Shown piece by piece: positions 51,002 to 59,865 of a stretch of 64,000 nucleotides of DNA. The notes under the pieces were generated by a model, which searched no databases, was not told the origin of the DNA, and saw nothing but the letters and a program-made list of their open reading frames with translations. The position numbers and the translations under genes are program-made. Every line of letters starts with the position of its first letter. Positions within the stretch are counted from its first letter, which is position 1. Source of the DNA: JAYQKL01 sp049890195 (GTDB lineage: Bacteria > Pseudomonadota > Alphaproteobacteria > RS24); NCBI GenBank assembly GCA_049890195.1, contig JBMHBY010000008.1:116513-180512 (forward strand), written 5' to 3'.

Positions 51002-52368
51002 TGTCTGATGCGGTTGATGCCCTTCGTCCCGGCTCTTTGCGGGATGATACGAAGTCCCTGCTGCAATTGGCCTGGCCGATCATTCTCAACCGCGCCGGCA
51101 TTTTCAGCCTGTCTGTGGTTGATACATTAATGGTCGGGCAATATGCGTCTACGCAACTCGCTTATCTCAGTGTCGGCCAGGTGCCGGTCGGGTTTTGCCT
51201 TCTGTTGTCCATAGGTCTTCTGATCGGGACGATGGTGCTCTCGGCCAACCATTACGGTGCCGGTGAGTATGAGCAATGTGGTGTGGTATGGTGGCGGTCT
51301 TTGCCGTTTGCCATGTTGATCGGTTTTGCCGGAATGGTGGTCTGTCTGTTTGGTGAACCGTTGCTTTTGGTGTTCGGCCAGCCGCCGGAAATTGCCGCAA
51401 ATGCAGGTCGGATTTCGATGATTTTTGGCCTGGGTCTGCCGCTTGCAATGTTGAGCATCACCACTGGGTTTTTTCTGGAGAGCATTGGCCGGGTCAAGCC
51501 GGGCATGATCATCATCCTGTTGGCCAATGTCTTGAATTTTTTTCTTAACAGCATCTTCATCACTGGCGGTATGGGGCTTGAGGCCATGGGCGCGGAAGGT
51601 TCGGCCTGGTCAACCCTGATTGTTCGGACTGTCCAATGTACATTGATTGTCGGCTATGTGTGGACGATGGCGGACTGGAAAAAATTTGGTATGCGCACCC
51701 CGCCGTCTTTGGCTTGGCGCCACGCCCGACGGCAGCGCGAAATCGGCTATGCGTCCGGCCTCAGCATGGGCATAGAGAATATGGGCTTTAATGCATTGGT
51801 GCTGTTTGCCGGCATCATCAGCACCACAGCCGTAGCCGGGTTTTCCATCACCTTTAACCTGTTCTCCCTTTGCTTCATGATCGGTTTGGGTGTCGGGACG
51901 GCCTCATCAGTTCTGGTCGGCAATGCCTACGGGGCCGGCCAAATGCAGCTGGTCGCCCGCTACGGATGGATTGGGCTGGGCGTACAGTTTTGTCTGATGC
52001 TCGGCATCGCTGTGCTGATTTACACCAATGCCCCGCTTTTGGTGTCAGCCTATACGCGAGATGCCGAGGTCGGCGTGATGGCCGCCATGCTGCTGCAATA
52101 CGCCATGCTCGCAATTCTGTTTGATGCTGCACAAGCCTTGATGGTGCAGGTCCTGCGGGCGCGTCAGGATATTTGGATGGCGATGTTGATTCAGTTGACG
52201 AGTTTCGGGTTCCTCATGATTCCGGTGGCTTACATTTCGACTTTTGTTTTGGGGCGCGGGGTTGTCGGGCTTATTGATGGTCTCGTTGCCGGATCGGTGC
52301 TGGCTTTCATTTTGGGCCTGACCAGATTCGTTTACTTGGTTCGGGCGGATGAAATCAAGGCGGCCTGA
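51001..52368 (+). CDS. MATE-family efflux transporter
   Basis: 455-aa multidrug and toxin extrusion (MATE) transporter with twelve predicted membrane helices in two related halves (AWPIILNRAGIFSLSVVDTLMVG opens the first at about residue 24; IGYASGLSMGIENMGFNALVLFAG opens the second near residue 248). VQVLRARQDIWMAMLIQL and the Gly-rich GVGTASSVLVGNAYGAG are typical. Drives drug or metabolite export with Na+ or H+; substrate not assignable. Start ATG at 51001 chosen over an upstream TTG. Confidence 0.92.
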   Translation: MSDAVDALRPGSLRDDTKSLLQLAWPIILNRAGIFSLSVVDTLMVGQYASTQLAYLSVGQVPVGFCLLLSIGLLIGTMVLSANHYGAGEYEQCGVVWWRSLPFAMLIGFAGMVVCLFGEPLLLVFGQPPEIAANAGRISMIFGLGLPLAMLSITTGFFLESIGRVKPGMIIILLANVLNFFLNSIFITGGMGLEAMGAEGSAWSTLIVRTVQCTLIVGYVWTMADWKKFGMRTPPSLAWRHARRQREIGYASGLSMGIENMGFNALVLFAGIISTTAVAGFSITFNLFSLCFMIGLGVGTASSVLVGNAYGAGQMQLVARYGWIGLGVQFCLMLGIAVLIYTNAPLLVSAYTRDAEVGVMAAMLLQYAMLAILFDAAQALMVQVLRARQDIWMAMLIQLTSFGFLMIPVAYISTFVLGRGVVGLIDGLVAGSVLAFILGLTRFVYLVRADEIKAA

Positions 52369-52392
52369 CGCGAACTATGTTAAAAACCGCTT

Positions 52393-52731
52393 ATGACCGA
52401 AATTAATGTGACCACTTACCGTCAATTGTTAGAGGCGCAGGCGCGGGAACTGCAAGAGCTGAATGAAGCAACCCAATCTGACACCGCCCCCGTGGAACTT
52501 GACCAGGCTGCTGTCGGGCGCTTGTCGCGCATGGATGCATTGCAGCAGCAGGCCATGGCCGAGGAAACACGCCGGCGTCGTTTAAGAGAGATTGCATTGA
52601 TTGAAGCTGCATTGGACCGCATAGAAGAGGGCGAATACGGGTTCTGCCTAACCTGCGGCGAGGCAATCCCTGAAACGAGACTTCACCTGGACCCCGCCGC
52701 AGCCTTTTGTGTGGCCCATGCAAGGCTGTAG
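52393..52731 (+). CDS. TraR/DksA-type zinc-finger protein
   Basis: 112-aa small DksA/TraR family protein. A predicted coiled coil (about residues 9-80, rich in Glu/Gln/Arg) precedes the zinc finger CLTCGEAIPETRLHLDPAAAF-CVAH: Cys85, Cys88, Cys106, and His109 in place of the usual fourth Cys. The family regulates RNA polymerase through its secondary channel; short forms like this often retain the fold but may have other roles. It sits between MATE and MFS transporter genes, and its stop precedes the MFS start by three bases. Confidence 0.85.
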   Translation: MTEINVTTYRQLLEAQARELQELNEATQSDTAPVELDQAAVGRLSRMDALQQQAMAEETRRRRLREIALIEAALDRIEEGEYGFCLTCGEAIPETRLHLDPAAAFCVAHARL

Positions 52732-52734
52732 TCA

Positions 52735-53958
52735 ATGTTGAAAGATTATGTCACCTTGTTTGCCCGCAACGGCAATTTCATTCTTTTTGGCATGTTGATG
52801 ATGGCCTTGTCAGGCCCGGGGCAGACATTCTTTTTTTCATATTTCATCGCCGATATCCGGGCTGACTTTAATCTTAGCCACAGCGGTTTCGGGGCGCTTT
52901 ATTCTGCAGCAACCTTGTGCAGTGCTTTGCTGATGCTCGTCACCGGGCCTTTGATTGACAGATGGAAATTGACGCATTTTGTCGGTGTGGTCTTGCTGGG
53001 TGTTGGGGTCTCCTCCCTCGTGTTGGGTCAGGCTGCGGGTCTGCCGACGCTGTTTCTGGGTTTTGTTCTGGCACGGCATTTCGGCCAGGGCTTGTGCATG
53101 CACACGACGGGCACAGCCTTCGGACGGTCATTTGACCGTAACCGCGGGCGGGCCATTGCGCTTGGGCAAATCGGTCTGCCGATTGGCGAAACGGTGCTGT
53201 CAGTTTACATTGTCTGGCTGCTGACCAGTTTTCATTGGCAGCAAAGTATGACGATTACCGGGATTTGTGTGCTTTTCATTGCGCTCCCGCTGCAGCTTTG
53301 GCTTGCCAGAGGTGAGCCGGATGTAAAGCAGGACCGCTCCGACAAGCAGCCTGTGGTCAGTCAGTCCCGGTCTGAGATTCTCAAGGATTGGCGGTTTTAT
53401 GCCATTACCGTCTATTATATCGGTTCGCCGACCCTGCTGACGGCGTTGTTCCTCAATCAAGCCCTGTTGGCGCAGGAACGCAGCTGGCCGCTGGTTGTCA
53501 TAGCCTATGCCTTCGCCTTTTATGCTGTCACGAAAATTTTTGTTTCGCTTGTTGTCGGGCCGCAAATAGACCGGTTCGGCGCCAGAAACATTCTGCCGCT
53601 GTCCGCCATTCCGCTCATCCTTGCCCTGTTGTCCCTGCTGGTCTTTGACGGGGATGCCATGCTGGGCGGCCATCCGGTGTTGCCCTTCATCTATATGAGC
53701 CTGGTCGGTGCCAATGTCGGCATCAACAGTGCATCCACATCAAGCCTGTGGCCGGAACTTTACGGCACGCAATATCTGGGGGCCATCCGGTCATTGGTCT
53801 CGACCATCACGACATTCGGCACGGCCTGTTCACCGGTGCTGGCCGGGGTGCTTCTGGATTTGGGTTTTGGGTTTAACGGTCTCGTCTGGGCCAGCCTGTT
53901 TTACACAGTTTTGTCTTTGCCGATCGCCCTGGCCGGCCTGCGTAAACCCGCTTTGTAA
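52735..53958 (+). CDS. Major facilitator superfamily transporter
   Basis: 407-aa MFS protein with twelve predicted membrane helices. The MFS loop 2-3 motif is present in modified form: GPLIDRWKLTHF at about residues 68-79, and GRAIALGQIGLPIGE near residue 138 is another family helix. The substrate is unknown. Last gene of a nitroreductase-MATE-TraR-MFS series on the plus strand; converges with nadK, 14 bases apart. Confidence 0.9.
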   Translation: MLKDYVTLFARNGNFILFGMLMMALSGPGQTFFFSYFIADIRADFNLSHSGFGALYSAATLCSALLMLVTGPLIDRWKLTHFVGVVLLGVGVSSLVLGQAAGLPTLFLGFVLARHFGQGLCMHTTGTAFGRSFDRNRGRAIALGQIGLPIGETVLSVYIVWLLTSFHWQQSMTITGICVLFIALPLQLWLARGEPDVKQDRSDKQPVVSQSRSEILKDWRFYAITVYYIGSPTLLTALFLNQALLAQERSWPLVVIAYAFAFYAVTKIFVSLVVGPQIDRFGARNILPLSAIPLILALLSLLVFDGDAMLGGHPVLPFIYMSLVGANVGINSASTSSLWPELYGTQYLGAIRSLVSTITTFGTACSPVLAGVLLDLGFGFNGLVWASLFYTVLSLPIALAGLRKPAL

Positions 53959-53972
53959 AATAAGCGCGCGTA

Positions 53973-54740
53973 TCAGGGGAGGAACTGTTCACGCAAAATG
54001 CGTTCGTCCAGATTATGGTCGGCATCAAACAGCATGTTCAGGCTGCGCTCTTTATCCTGGGCAATATCAACTTTAACAATGTTTGCGAACGCAATGTGAT
54101 CTGCCACGGCTTCAACCGGCCGCTTGCCGTTATCCAGTGTCTCAATCGTCACCTGTGCTGTTTCCGGCAGCAACGCACCGCGCCAGCGCCGGGGGCGAAA
54201 GGCTGAAATCGGGGTCAAGGCCATCAACTGGGCTTCGATGGGCAGTATCGGGCCATGCGCCGACAGGTTATAGGCCGTGCTGCCGGCCGGTGTTGCCACC
54301 AATACACCATCGCAAACCAGTTCCTCCATGCGGACTTTGCCGTCCACATGGATCTTCAGCTTGGCGGCCTGCGCCGTGCTGCGCGTCAAGGATACCTCAT
54401 TAATGGCCAGTGCCTCATGCATGGCGCCGTGCTGGTCTATGGCGGTCATTTTCAACGGGTGGATCTGGGTCGGATGGGCGTTGTCGATCCGCTCCAGAAG
54501 GTCGTCGGCACTGTAGCTGTTCATCAAAAACCCAACGGATCCGCAATGCATCCCGAAGATTGCCTGACCGCTGTCCATCGTTTTGTGGAGGCATTGCAGC
54601 ATCAACCCGTCACCGCCCAGGGCGATGATGATATCTGCATCTTCCATTGACACAGTGGCATAAGTCGCCTCAAGGGAGGCTTTGGACTTGATTGCCTCTG
54701 GCTTTTCGGATGCAACAATGGCTATTTTCCTGTCGGGCAT
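53973..54740 (-). CDS. nadK: NAD kinase
   Basis: Phosphorylates NAD to NADP, 255 aa. Diagnostic motifs: GGDG at residues 42-45, GMHCGSVGFLMN near residue 68, the NE pair in AINEVSLTRS, and DGVLVATPAGSTAYNLSAHGP split near residue 150. The ATG at 54740 has GAGG five bases away; ATG at 54743 and an earlier ATG near 54764 are possible. The C-terminal tail is the usual length for alphaproteobacterial NadK. Divergent from the cytochrome gene, 86 bases apart. Confidence 0.95.
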   Translation of the reverse strand: MPDRKIAIVASEKPEAIKSKASLEATYATVSMEDADIIIALGGDGLMLQCLHKTMDSGQAIFGMHCGSVGFLMNSYSADDLLERIDNAHPTQIHPLKMTAIDQHGAMHEALAINEVSLTRSTAQAAKLKIHVDGKVRMEELVCDGVLVATPAGSTAYNLSAHGPILPIEAQLMALTPISAFRPRRWRGALLPETAQVTIETLDNGKRPVEAVADHIAFANIVKVDIAQDKERSLNMLFDADHNLDERILREQFLP

Positions 54741-54826
54741 CATAACCTCGTGCATGACCAGCAAATCGGACTTTTATCCGTCTGAAATTGTTTGTAATGT
54801 AAAAACAGTGATTTGGGGAGACCAAT

Positions 54827-55276
54827 ATGAAAAATCCTGGAAAAATTAATTTCGCCATTCTGTTCGTCGCAACCTTTGTTTGTCTGACGAGTCTGCCGTC
54901 AGTAGCCGGCGAAATTGTGCAGGCGCGCAAGCAAAGATTCAAGCAAAGCGGCGCAGCGCTGCAACTTATGTCGAAACAGTTGGCACCTGCCGAGGATTTT
55001 GAGGCCTTGAAGCTAAAGGCCAATGAGCTGATAGAATGGGCCAATGAAATGCCGGGTTATTTCCCGCCCGGCAGCGATACGCCGGATGATGAAGCCAAGC
55101 CGAATGTATTTACCGACCCGGAGGGGTTCCAGTCCGCCGCCCAAAATTTCGCCAATGCCGCCCAGATGATTGAGGATGCCGCCAAAAACGGCGATATTGC
55201 CGCCGTCAAAGCCGCCATCGGCCGGACCGGGGCGAGCTGCAAGGCGTGCCATAAAAAATACCGGGCCAAAAAATAA
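54827..55276 (+). CDS. Cytochrome c-prime/c-556 family protein
   Basis: 149-aa periplasmic c-type cytochrome of the c-prime family. Signal peptide about residues 1-27 (ending SVAG). The haem site is at the C-terminus, CKACHKKYR: Cys138, Cys141 and His142, as expected for this family's four-helix bundle with haem near the C-terminus. Residues 80-105 form a proline- and acid-rich insertion. Converges with a b-type cytochrome gene with one base between stops: a possible electron-transfer pair or just neighbours. Confidence 0.9.
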   Translation: MKNPGKINFAILFVATFVCLTSLPSVAGEIVQARKQRFKQSGAALQLMSKQLAPAEDFEALKLKANELIEWANEMPGYFPPGSDTPDDEAKPNVFTDPEGFQSAAQNFANAAQMIEDAAKNGDIAAVKAAIGRTGASCKACHKKYRAKK

Positions 55277-55277
55277 C

Positions 55278-55892
55278 CTAGGGTTTCAACAACACAAGTG
55301 CCTGCGCGCCGGCCACGCAAGCGGCAATCAGGCTCAGTCCCAAAAGTGTCCGCTTGGCCTCAGGCCTGTCTTCAGACAGCCCGCCGGTGATCATGCGCGT
55401 TGTCAATTTTTCCTTGAGCACAAACCGGTGCACCAGCAGGGCCGTCCAATGCAGGATGATCATGGCAAAAATCAGCGCCCGGACAATATAATGGATTGAA
55501 AAGGCGGTGCCTGAAAAAGTCGGGGCAAGATGCAGCAACGGTCCATCAAAAAACACATCATCGGTTGAAAAGCTGCCGCTCAGGGTTTGCACCAAAAGCA
55601 GGGTCAGCAAAGCCAGAACACTCAAGGCGCCGAGCGGATTGTGGCCCTGGTTTGGGTTCTCACGGTTTTTCAGATAGGACCATACGGTTTTCGGGCCGGG
55701 GACAAAATTTGAAAACCGTGATGGTGTGTGGCCGACAAACCCCCAGATGATCCTGAAGACGACCAGTCCTAGCACGCCCAGGCCGAATTTTTCATGCAGG
55801 TCTATGTTGCCGGCACTGATGCTGGCATAAGCGCCGATGACGCAAATGACCAAAGACCAGTGAAACAGGCGTGTCGGGTAATCCCATATCAT
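55278..55892 (-). CDS. Di-haem b-type cytochrome (b561/hydrogenase cyt b family)
   Basis: 204-aa membrane cytochrome b of the Ni-Fe hydrogenase/b561 type. Opening WDYPTRLFHWSLVICVIGAY (3-22) has the first haem His (near 11), LHEKFGLGVLGLVVFRIIWG (32-51) the second, and SIHYIVRALIFAMIILHWTALLVH (about 133-156) the others. About five membrane segments. Members receive electrons from periplasmic partners or quinols; a link with the adjacent c-type cytochrome is possible but unproven. Confidence 0.88.
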   Translation of the reverse strand: MIWDYPTRLFHWSLVICVIGAYASISAGNIDLHEKFGLGVLGLVVFRIIWGFVGHTPSRFSNFVPGPKTVWSYLKNRENPNQGHNPLGALSVLALLTLLLVQTLSGSFSTDDVFFDGPLLHLAPTFSGTAFSIHYIVRALIFAMIILHWTALLVHRFVLKEKLTTRMITGGLSEDRPEAKRTLLGLSLIAACVAGAQALVLLKP

Positions 55893-56007
55893 GAGACCAG
55901 CCTAACCCGATATGCACTGCGAACCGAGAAAAAATTTGTGCCTGTTAAAGCTTGGCAAGGCTGGGACTTGCGGCTAGTCTTTTTGCACATTAAGGGGTGG
56001 TTGCGTC

Positions 56008-56769
56008 GTGCTGAATAAAATAACAGCTTTTCTGTCATTCATCGGCTATGCCGGAAACATGGTCGGTGAGGCTTTGTTGCTCGGCTTTTTCGGACGCCGC
56101 TATGACCAACCTTTGCGGCTCCATCAGGTTTCTGAGGAAATCATTGAGGCCGGTATCAAGGCCCTGCCGATTGTCTGTCTGATGGCCGCTTCGCTGGGCG
56201 TGATGCTGACCATTCAAGGTATCGACAGTTTGCGCATTTTCGGGGCTGAAAGTCGGGTGATTTACGGCATTGCGCTGTCGATTCCACAGGAGTTCGCTCC
56301 TTTGATTACAGGAATTATTGTGGCAGGCCGCTCCGGATCGGCCCTGACCTCGCGGGTCGGCTCCATGCAGTTGAACGGCGAAATTGACGCCTTGACAGTT
56401 ATGGGCATCGCGCCGGCCCGGTTTATTGTCGGGCCGTGTCTGATTGGTCTGCTGATTGCCATGCCGATTCTGGTCTGTTTCGCCAATCTGGTGGGTTTGG
56501 CGGCCGCCGGCTTTTATGTGGACATGATTTTGGGCATCGGTCCGCAGGCATATTGGCCTGAAATCATCGATATTGTCTCGGTCGAGGATTTCACCTTTGG
56601 AATTATCAAATCCCTGGTTTTTGCCACTTTGATCGCCCTGATCGGCATTGCGGTCGGGATGCGGGTGTCCGGCGGCGCGGAAGTGCTGGGGCGGGCAACG
56701 ACAACCTCCGTGGTGGCCTGTATCTCCTCCATTCTTCTGGCTGACGCTTTTTTCTCGATTGTCAGGTGA
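56008..56769 (+). CDS. mlaE: MlaE-type ABC transporter permease
   Basis: Permease of an MCE/Mla phospholipid transport system, 253 aa, GTG start with AAGGGG upstream. MlaE family features: an N-terminal amphipathic helix and GIKALPIVCLMAASLGVMLTIQG (split, about 46-70), the conserved LITGIIVAGRSGSALTSRVGSM (about 95-116), and QLNGEIDALTVMGIAP. About five membrane helices. It leads mlaE-mlaF-mlaD-lipoprotein. No mlaC or mlaB gene is present. Confidence 0.93.
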   Translation: MLNKITAFLSFIGYAGNMVGEALLLGFFGRRYDQPLRLHQVSEEIIEAGIKALPIVCLMAASLGVMLTIQGIDSLRIFGAESRVIYGIALSIPQEFAPLITGIIVAGRSGSALTSRVGSMQLNGEIDALTVMGIAPARFIVGPCLIGLLIAMPILVCFANLVGLAAAGFYVDMILGIGPQAYWPEIIDIVSVEDFTFGIIKSLVFATLIALIGIAVGMRVSGGAEVLGRATTTSVVACISSILLADAFFSIVR

Positions 56770-56772
56770 TGC

Positions 56773-57570
56773 ATGAGTGACAGTTTGCTTGAAACAGTGG
56801 ATTTGACCGGCGGCTATCAGGGGACGGCCGTTATCCATAATTGTTCGGTCACAGTCGCAAAAGGCGAGATTGTTGTCATCATGGGTGGCTCCGGCTCGGG
56901 CAAGTCAACATTCCTGCGCCATCTGATCGGATTGAAAAAACCGATGTCCGGATCTGTGTTGCTGGGCGGCAAAAATGTCTATGAGATCCCGACCTTTGAA
57001 CGTTTCAAACTGCTCAAATCCATTGGTGTTGCGTTTCAGTCAGGTGCCTTGCTGTCGTCCCTCTCGATTGAGGACAATGTGGCTTTGCCGTTGCGCGAAC
57101 ACACCAATCTGGATGAGGAGATGGTCGGCATTGTGACGCGCATGAAGCTTGACCAGGTGGATTTGCTGGGCAAGGAGAAGCTTCTGCCGGGCGAGTTGTC
57201 AGGCGGCATGCTCAAGCGGGCGGCTGTGGCGCGGGCCTTGGCGCTTGACCCCAAGCTGCTGTTTTTTGACGAGCCTTCCGCCGGTCTGGATCCGGCGATT
57301 GCGGCCTCTTTGGATGAGTTGATCATCAAAATCAAGGAGGCACTCAACATTTCCATTGTTGTGGTGACGCATGAGCTTGACAGTGCCTTTAAAATCGCCG
57401 ACCGGATCGTCATGCTGGACCGCGGGCACATTATTTTTGATGGCTCGGTGCCGGATATCAAGGCATCGAAAAATGAACGAATACAGAATTTGATTAACCG
57501 TGTTGCTGAAAAAGAGGAATTTGACCCGGAGCAGCATCTTTTGCGTCTTGTGGGAGCGGATCATGAATAG
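56773..57570 (+). CDS. mlaF: MlaF-type ABC transporter ATPase
   Basis: ATP-binding subunit, 265 aa, powering lipid transport with MlaE. Walker A is GGSGSGKST at about 41-49, signature LSGGMLKRAA near 144 (the LSGGM variant is characteristic of Mla ATPases), Walker B LLFFDEPSAGLDP near 164-176, H-loop VVTHELDS near 199. It starts three bases after mlaE and overlaps mlaD by eight bases. Confidence 0.95.
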   Translation: MSDSLLETVDLTGGYQGTAVIHNCSVTVAKGEIVVIMGGSGSGKSTFLRHLIGLKKPMSGSVLLGGKNVYEIPTFERFKLLKSIGVAFQSGALLSSLSIEDNVALPLREHTNLDEEMVGIVTRMKLDQVDLLGKEKLLPGELSGGMLKRAAVARALALDPKLLFFDEPSAGLDPAIAASLDELIIKIKEALNISIVVVTHELDSAFKIADRIVMLDRGHIIFDGSVPDIKASKNERIQNLINRVAEKEEFDPEQHLLRLVGADHE

Positions 57571-58501
57571 GGATAAAAACGTCAAGGCCGGCATTTTCAT
57601 TGTCATCGGGGTGGTGCTGCTGATTGGCCTGATTACATTGTTCAGAGGCTATGAAGGGCCGACGGACAAATACTATCTGTATTTTGACAATGTTTCCGGA
57701 CTGCGGGCCGGCGCCGCCGTCACTTATGAAGGTTATGTCATTGGCTCTGTCAACGCCATCACGCCCGAGGCCAAGGGTGAGACAATGCGTTTCCGGATTG
57801 ACGTCAGCACCAAAAGGGGTTGGAAAATCCCGTCCGGAAGCATCGCTTCGGTCGGGGCAGATAGCCTGCTTTCGGCCAAGGGCGTTGTTCTGGCCGAGGG
57901 TGCGGGTGATACTTTGGCGCCCGGTTCAGAAATCCGCACCGGTGTGACCGGCATGGATCTCAGCGATTTCTCGAAAGCCGCGGAGGAAATCACCAAAATC
58001 GCCAAGGAAAGCCTTGCACCGATGCTCAACACCATGACCCATGTCATGGATCAGGAGGGCCGGGAGGCTTTGGGCGGCATTGCCGGTTTTGCCTCTGAGC
58101 TGTCTGCCGCGGCTCCACGGCTGGTCGGCAAGACTGAAGGCACGCTTGATCAGTTGAACAAGGCGCTGAGCGACGGCAACCTTTCGGCGTTGGAGGCTTC
58201 CCTGGCCAATATTGAACAGGCCAGCGCCAACGCCAATGCCGTGTTGAAAAGCGCTGACGGCGCCATCAATCCGAAAACCTTTGACGAACTTGGTGCGGCT
58301 GTCGCGGACATGCGCCAAGCGGCGGCATCTGTCCGCAACGTCACCGATACGGTAGCGCCGCAGGCCGCCTATGCCGGCCGCGAGGCGTTTGACCGCCTGT
58401 CTTCAATCTCGGACCGGCTTGACCGCGCCGCCCTCAATATTGAGGAAATGACAGCCACTTTGCGCCGTAACCCGCAAGCCCTGATAACCGGTACACAATA
58501 G
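57563..58501 (+). CDS. mlaD: MlaD-type MCE-domain substrate-binding protein
   Basis: 312-aa membrane-anchored MCE protein. A single N-terminal membrane segment (about 8-28, AGIFIVIGVVLLIGLITLF) precedes one MCE domain (about 38-118: YLYFDNVSGLRAGAAVTYEGYVIG, split, then GVVLAEG). The rest (about 140-312) is predicted helical or coiled-coil, longer than in E. coli MlaD; this extended form is closer to Mce/LetB-like single-domain proteins of alphaproteobacteria. Start ATG at 57563 inside the mlaF 3' end. Confidence 0.9.
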   Translation: MNRDKNVKAGIFIVIGVVLLIGLITLFRGYEGPTDKYYLYFDNVSGLRAGAAVTYEGYVIGSVNAITPEAKGETMRFRIDVSTKRGWKIPSGSIASVGADSLLSAKGVVLAEGAGDTLAPGSEIRTGVTGMDLSDFSKAAEEITKIAKESLAPMLNTMTHVMDQEGREALGGIAGFASELSAAAPRLVGKTEGTLDQLNKALSDGNLSALEASLANIEQASANANAVLKSADGAINPKTFDELGAAVADMRQAAASVRNVTDTVAPQAAYAGREAFDRLSSISDRLDRAALNIEEMTATLRRNPQALITGTQ

Positions 58502-58511
58502 GAGGCCGACC

Positions 58512-59105
58512 ATGAGATATTTTCATGCCCTGATGATAACCCTGCTGTGTGGTGTTCTGGCGGCCTGTGCCGGCGCGCCCACCCAGACCCCGCATACCCA
58601 TTACGGGCTGACCGCCGACTTGGCGCAGCAAACCCGTTACGGTGCCGAAGGGTTGGTGCTGGTCGAGCGGGTGCAGGCCGAAGGCGTGATTGCCGGGCGG
58701 CCGCTGCTTAAGAAAATCGGTGATCAACCCTTGCGGTTGCGCGAGGTTGAGGGGCATTTGTGGCGCGCCGCGCCGAGTGCGCTGATACAGGAGGCGGTTG
58801 TCCAAAGCCTGAACGACTCATCCGGTGATCTGGCGTTTCTGCCTGCCGGCATTGGTGTTTCAACAGGTGATTATGTGCTGCGGCTGGCTTTGACCGCTTT
58901 TCACTGGGATGCCGCGACACAAACCGCTGAAATTGAACTCTATGCGAATGTCACGCGCCGGACGGGAAACACATTGATTTTGTCCAAAGCCTACAGCAGA
59001 TCAGCTGACGCCGGCGCTTCCGCTGACAGCGGCATTCGCGGTTTGGGTGATGCCTTGGGGTTGGTGCTGGATGACTTGTCAAAGGATTTGGCAAACGCGC
59101 TTTAA
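58512..59105 (+). CDS. ABC-type transport auxiliary lipoprotein (PqiC-like)
   Basis: 197-aa lipoprotein: signal peptide ending in the lipobox LAAC at about residue 16-19 (Cys19). The family (PqiC / ABC transport auxiliary, DUF330) is associated with MCE transporters and sits in the outer membrane. Segment VLVERVQAEGVIAGRPLL near residue 50 and WRAAPSALIQEAVVQSL near residue 84 fit. It completes the mla operon in place of MlaC: the lipoprotein may be the outer-membrane partner, as in the Pqi system. Confidence 0.82.
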   Translation: MRYFHALMITLLCGVLAACAGAPTQTPHTHYGLTADLAQQTRYGAEGLVLVERVQAEGVIAGRPLLKKIGDQPLRLREVEGHLWRAAPSALIQEAVVQSLNDSSGDLAFLPAGIGVSTGDYVLRLALTAFHWDAATQTAEIELYANVTRRTGNTLILSKAYSRSADAGASADSGIRGLGDALGLVLDDLSKDLANAL

Positions 59106-59145
59106 TATGGTCAGGTGAAGCCAGAAAATAAATATGGGGGAAATT

Positions 59146-59853
59146 ATGAAACTGAAGCTTTACGGGGCACCGTTGTCGCCTTATGTGCGCAAGGTCAGAA
59201 TGGTGCTTGGGAAAAAAGGCATTGATTATGATTATGACCCGCGGGTCAGCCCATTGGCGATGCCGGAGGATTACGAAAAAATCCACCCTTTGAAACGTAT
59301 TCCCGCCATGGTGATTTCCGATGACAAGGGGGAGACCAGCATCCCGGACAGTTCCGCCATTTGCGCCTTTTTGGAAAAAGCCTACCCGGACACGCCGTTT
59401 TACCCGGCTGACCCGGTGGATTACGCCAAGGCCCTTTGGCTGGAGGAGTACGGGGATACAGAGCTTGGCCCGAACGGGACGGCAGCCTTTTTCCGCACCA
59501 TCTTCTTTTCCTGGGCAAGCGGTGCTGAGCCGGATATGAGCTTGGTGGACCAGGGGTTTGAAAACATCAAAAGGTTTGCCGCTTATGTTGAGGGCGAACT
59601 CGACGGGAGTGACTGGTTGATTGGTGACTCAATGGGCATTGCCGATATTTCGATTGCTTCGCATTTCGTCAACATCAGTCATGCCGGATATGATCTGACA
59701 GAGGCGGACGGCGCCGCTTTGCACGGGCTGGTCAGTCGGGTCTGTGCAGACCCCGTCATGACAGAGCTGATTGCCGGGGAGCAGGCCGCGATTGCCTCCA
59801 TGGGGTTTGAAAAACCGGACCTCAACGCTTATCGGGCCGACAAGGGGCTTTAG
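59146..59853 (+). CDS. Glutathione S-transferase family protein
   Basis: 235-aa GST. N-terminal thioredoxin-like domain (about 1-82) with APLSPYVRKVRMVL (6-19), where the Ser in SPYVRKV takes the glutathione-activating position, cis-Pro in RIPAMVI, and ESSAIC-like DSSAICAFLEK. The C-terminal helical domain follows. ATG at 59146 is preceded by GGGGGA. Substrate not assignable. 40 bases from the mla operon lipoprotein, in the same direction. Confidence 0.88.
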   Translation: MKLKLYGAPLSPYVRKVRMVLGKKGIDYDYDPRVSPLAMPEDYEKIHPLKRIPAMVISDDKGETSIPDSSAICAFLEKAYPDTPFYPADPVDYAKALWLEEYGDTELGPNGTAAFFRTIFFSWASGAEPDMSLVDQGFENIKRFAAYVEGELDGSDWLIGDSMGIADISIASHFVNISHAGYDLTEADGAALHGLVSRVCADPVMTELIAGEQAAIASMGFEKPDLNAYRADKGL

Positions 59854-59865
59854 GGCCCTCCCGCC

